Shown here: positions 61,273 through 64,000 of the stretch, piece after piece
Layout: the number at the start of each line of letters is the position of its first letter
Position numbering within the stretch: position 1 is the stretch's first letter
DNA from: Pseudomonas piscis
GTDB taxonomy: Bacteria; Pseudomonadota; Gammaproteobacteria; Pseudomonadales; Pseudomonadaceae
NCBI RefSeq assembly: GCF_009380155.1
Contig: NZ_WHUV01000001.1
Location: 682,001 to 746,000, forward strand
Length of the DNA stretch: 64,000 nt
Direction: 5' to 3'
Made by a program: the position numbers and the translations under genes
The notes under the pieces: generated by a model
What the model was told of the DNA's origin: nothing
Database searches by the model: none
What the model saw: only the letters and a program-made list of their open reading frames with translations

Positions 61273-62850
61273 TCAGAACTGGAAGTACAGGAACGGCGAA
61301 AAGCTTTGCGCCGAGAGTTTGAGAATCGAGGCGATGAACAGCAGCAGCACCAGGGCGCGCATGGCATAGCGCGACCAGTCGGCGCTCCAGTAGGCCGGCT
61401 GCACCTGGGCCTCGCGGCCGACGATGTAGCCCGGCTGGTGGATGCTGCCGGGGTTGTCGCCGGGTGCTGCCTTGATCAGGCCAGGTTGGGCGGTGGCCGG
61501 GCCATCGGCCTGGGTGTCCAGGACCGGGCCGGCTTCGGGCTTGCTTTTGGCCGGTGCTGGGTTGCGATACAGGTCGCGCAGGCCGAAGAACGCCAGGGTC
61601 AGGTAGGCCACGACCAGGGTCGCCACTTGCAGGCCGGTGAGGCTGGCGCGGTTGAGTTCCGACAGCGACCAGTCGCCGAAGCTGAACATGGCGCCGTACA
61701 TGCGCCCGGCCACGTGCAGGTTCTCGGCGCGGAAGATCACCCAGCCCATCACCACCAGCAGGAAGGTCAGGGCCCAGCGGATCGGGTTGAGGCTGCGTGG
61801 GCTGGTGTTGATGCCCAGGGCCTTCTCGATGGCCAACCACATGCCGTGCCAGGCGCCCCAGACGATGTAGGTGAAGTTGGCACCGTGCCACAGGCCGCCC
61901 AGGAGCATGGTCAAGAACAGGTTGCGATAGGTGATCAGGGTGCCTTTGCGATTGCCGCCCAGGGTGATGTACAGGTAGTCGCGCAGCCAGGTGGACAGGC
62001 TGATGTGCCAGCGCCGCCAGAACTCGGTGATCGACTGGCTGATGTAGGGCTGCTTGAAGTTCTCCATGAAGCGAAAGCCCATCATCAACCCCAGGCCGAT
62101 GGCCATGTCGCTGTAGCCGGAGAAGTCGAAGTACAGCTGCGCGGTGTAGGCCAGGGCGCCCAGCCAGGCGTCACCCGTGGTGGGGTGTTGCAGGGCGAAG
62201 CAATGGTCGGCGACCACCGCCAGGGTGTCGGCGATGAACACCTTCTTGATGAAGCCCTGCATGAAGCGCGTGCAGCCTTCGGAGAACTTGTCCAGGGTGT
62301 GGGTGCGATGGTTGAACTGGTCCGCCAGGTCGCGAAAGCGCAATACGGGGCCGGCGATCAGGTGCGGGAAGATCGCCACGAACGCCGCGAAGTCGATCAG
62401 GTTGCGGGTCGCCGGGGTGTCGCCGCGATAGACGTCGATGATGTAGCTGATGGACTCGAAGATGTAGAACGAGATACCGATCGGCAACAGCACGTGGGTC
62501 AGGATGAACGGCTCCAGGCCCATGGAGGTCATGATCGCGTTGAGGCTCTCGACGCCGAAGTTGGCGTACTTGAAGTAGCCGAGGATGCACAGGTCAACCG
62601 CCACTCCCAACAGCAGCCAGCGCTGGGCGGGCCTGGTCCTGACGCCGGCGGCGCCGACCTTCAGGCCGATCCAGTAGTTCCACAAGGTGACCGCGGCGAA
62701 CAGCGCGAGGAAGTCCACCCGCCACCAGGCGTAGAACACGTAGCTGGCGATCAGCAGCAACAGGTTGCGATAGCGTTGCCCGCTCAAGTAGTACAAGCCG
62801 AGGAACACCGGCAAGAACAGGAACAGGAACACATTGGATGAGAAAACCAT
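61273..62850 (-). CDS. algI: MBOAT-family alginate acetyl-donor protein AlgI
   Basis: 525 residues with about ten membrane helices. It starts MVFSSNVFLFLFLPVFLGLYYL and contains the MBOAT catalytic histidine in LLGGLWHGANFTYIVWGAWHG (about 320) and the preceding TEFWRRWHISLSTWLRDYLYI block. A C-terminal ~80-residue insertion has PAPAKSKPEAGPVLDTQADGPATA, a linker before the last helix. It passes acetyl groups across the inner membrane to AlgJ/AlgX. It is preceded by a 210-base gap with a REP pair, then algL. Confidence 0.95.
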   Translation of the reverse strand: MVFSSNVFLFLFLPVFLGLYYLSGQRYRNLLLLIASYVFYAWWRVDFLALFAAVTLWNYWIGLKVGAAGVRTRPAQRWLLLGVAVDLCILGYFKYANFGVESLNAIMTSMGLEPFILTHVLLPIGISFYIFESISYIIDVYRGDTPATRNLIDFAAFVAIFPHLIAGPVLRFRDLADQFNHRTHTLDKFSEGCTRFMQGFIKKVFIADTLAVVADHCFALQHPTTGDAWLGALAYTAQLYFDFSGYSDMAIGLGLMMGFRFMENFKQPYISQSITEFWRRWHISLSTWLRDYLYITLGGNRKGTLITYRNLFLTMLLGGLWHGANFTYIVWGAWHGMWLAIEKALGINTSPRSLNPIRWALTFLLVVMGWVIFRAENLHVAGRMYGAMFSFGDWSLSELNRASLTGLQVATLVVAYLTLAFFGLRDLYRNPAPAKSKPEAGPVLDTQADGPATAQPGLIKAAPGDNPGSIHQPGYIVGREAQVQPAYWSADWSRYAMRALVLLLFIASILKLSAQSFSPFLYFQF

Positions 62851-62947
62851 CCCGAGCTCTCCATGTTTAACCAATAGTCAGGGGCCGCAGCCCCCCCAAA
62901 CCCCCCCGTGGAAAACCATGGGAGGCGTATTGCATTCATCTCGCCCT

Positions 62948-63035
62948 GTAGCCACTGCCGGGGCGCCGCTCTTGAGGGCCCTGGAAGGCTCTTCGAGCCT
63001 TGGCGCAGCCTCGCTGGAGTTCGGCAGCGGCTACA
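62948..63035. repeat. REP-type pair between algL and algI
   Basis: A diverged arm GTAGCCACTGCCGG at 62948 and the inverted arm GGCAGCGGCTACA ending at 63035 enclose a spacer with the near-palindrome GGAAGGCTCTTCGAGCCTTG. It lies inside the alginate operon, between two genes that are close together in most Pseudomonas. Confidence 0.6.
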
Positions 63036-63060
63036 GGTATTGCGTCTTGAGGTCCAGGTA

Positions 63061-64000
63061 TCACGAGCCCTTCTTGCCCTTCTCGAAGGCCGGGTCGTAG
63101 ACCTTGGTCAGGTCACCGCCCAGCCGGAAGGTCTTGAACGGCTGCATCTGGTGCTTGCGTTCCAGCACATCCGGGGCGCAGGTGTAGAGGCTGCAGAAGG
63201 GCTCGAGCCAGGCGAATTTCGCGTCGACCTTGAGATCGGTCATGTCCTGCTGCTTGCCGTTCTTGCGCTCGAAGGTGTCCGGGTCCTTGACCCCGGCCAG
63301 CACCCGCTCGCCCAGGCGCTTGAGCGCGCCGTGGTTTTCCTGGCGCAGATCGACGCCGTTGACCTGGGCGAAGCTGGCGATCATCGCCAGCGGCGGCAGG
63401 GCGTAGTTGTGGTAGGCCAGGGCCCGTTGCTGGCGCTTGAGTTCGTTGGGCAGGTAGCCATCGGCGTCGACCTGGCCTGCGCCGACCTTGTACTCCTTGA
63501 CGGCCCAGTCGAACAGGTCGCGGCGGTTGGTGGCCACGGCGGTGGCCATCACCGACCAGGCGGCCCAGTAGGAATGGTTGTTGGTCTTGTCCAGGGGCAG
63601 GTTGTCCCAGTCGCTGACCACCTGGTCGGCCATCTTGCCGAACCAGGCCTCGATCTTCTGCGCCTGCTCCTGGTGAGTGGCCAGGGGATGGGAATCGGAG
63701 AACTTCAGCCGCAGGTAGGCCGAGGCCATGCTGCCCAGGGCCCATTTGCGCATGGACTTGCCGGTGTGGTTGAAGTCCCTGGACATCAGCGCGTCGGCCT
63801 GGGCCCAGGCACTGAGCCAGTTCAGGGTGCAGTCCAGCTGTTGCGGACGACCGTCGCGCATGAACTGCATGACCTGCTTGCTGGTGCCGCGCTCGATCTT
63901 GGTGATGTCTGCGGTGCTGTCATGGAAGGCCTGCTGCGATTGCACGTTGAGGGTCGCGCGCGCCTTGTCCGAGCCTTCGTACTTGCTGCGAAACTGCAGG
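63061..64000 (-). CDS. algL: Alginate lyase AlgL (N-terminus outside the window)
   Basis: The frame is open to the right edge; about 313 residues are seen. AlgL family segments include [16 protein letters not shown] at the edge (about residue 50 of the complete protein), [43 protein letters not shown] (catalytic N-H-x-Y region) and [23 protein letters not shown]. The periplasmic poly-mannuronate lyase clears free alginate during export. The protein is complete at its C-terminus (ends EKGKKGS). Only the signal peptide and first residues are missing. Confidence 0.93.
   Translation of the reverse strand, partial: LQFRSKYEGSDKARATLNVQSQQAFHDSTADITKIERGTSKQVMQFMRDGRPQQLDCTLNWLSAWAQADALMSRDFNHTGKSMRKWALGSMASAYLRLKFSDSHPLATHQEQAQKIEAWFGKMADQVVSDWDNLPLDKTNNHSYWAAWSVMATAVATNRRDLFDWAVKEYKVGAGQVDADGYLPNELKRQQRALAYHNYALPPLAMIASFAQVNGVDLRQENHGALKRLGERVLAGVKDPDTFERKNGKQQDMTDLKVDAKFAWLEPFCSLYTCAPDVLERKHQMQPFKTFRLGGDLTKVYDPAFEKGKKGS

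Overview
The window is chromosomal DNA of a Pseudomonas, most likely of the P. fluorescens complex (P. protegens/chlororaphis-like; the species is inference). The evidence is the hmgR-hmgA-fahA-maiA tyrosine/phenylalanine catabolic cluster, the end of an alginate operon in the order algL-I-J-F-A, Pseudomonas-type small families (DUF3509, DUF3077, DUF3649, DUF3325), high G+C codon use and REP-type intergenic hairpins. No rRNA, tRNA, CRISPR array, phage or complete insertion sequence was seen.

Layout. 1-7545: a clearly lower-G+C operon for an envelope glycan or glycan modification (end of a sugar-1-P nucleotidyltransferase, GtrA flippase, DPM-like glycosyltransferase, a GDPD-like enzyme, a membrane protein fused to a uridine-kinase-like domain, a HAD phosphatase, a second multi-pass membrane protein, a class II aldolase). 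Six consecutive gene junctions overlap by one or four bases. This is the most accessory and least described part of the window. 7546-8001: gene-free junction back to core G+C. 8002-13893: homogentisate catabolism with its IclR repressor, an aromatic-acid type MFS transporter and a small MITE-like element between fahA and maiA. 13906-23034: mostly core genes (GNAT, SirB1-like, an amino-acid dehydrogenase homologue lacking a catalytic lysine, SOS-regulated yebG, psiE, the sdaA-sdaC serine system with a LysR regulator, an HPF-like protein).

23097-41105: an iron/TonB block. A FecI-FecR-receptor set on the minus strand diverges, around a Fur-like box, from DUF3649-PepSY-DUF3325. These are followed by a second FecI-FecR, a private ExbD-TonB-receptor-ExbB set, a secreted 5'-nucleotidase-type lipoprotein, a second STN-containing receptor and a YncE-like beta-propeller. 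41114-45692: AraC/EamA pair, a small lipoprotein, a GhrB-like reductase, a LysR regulator. 45965-50759: a complete AaeAB-type efflux system (outer-membrane factor, FUSC pump, DUF1656, HlyD adaptor).

50802-54643: three paralogous TTG-started lipoproteins with Sel1-like helices and four shared cysteines, of unknown function. 54739-57483: SDR, small membrane protein, DUF3077 protein, and about 1.1 kb of repeat-rich non-coding DNA. 57865-64000: minus-strand alginate genes algA, algF, algJ, algI and partial algL, with a REP pair between algL and algI.

Functionally, the two large themes are iron/TonB-dependent uptake under cell-surface signalling and surface polysaccharide production (an accessory glycan at the left edge, alginate at the right edge).
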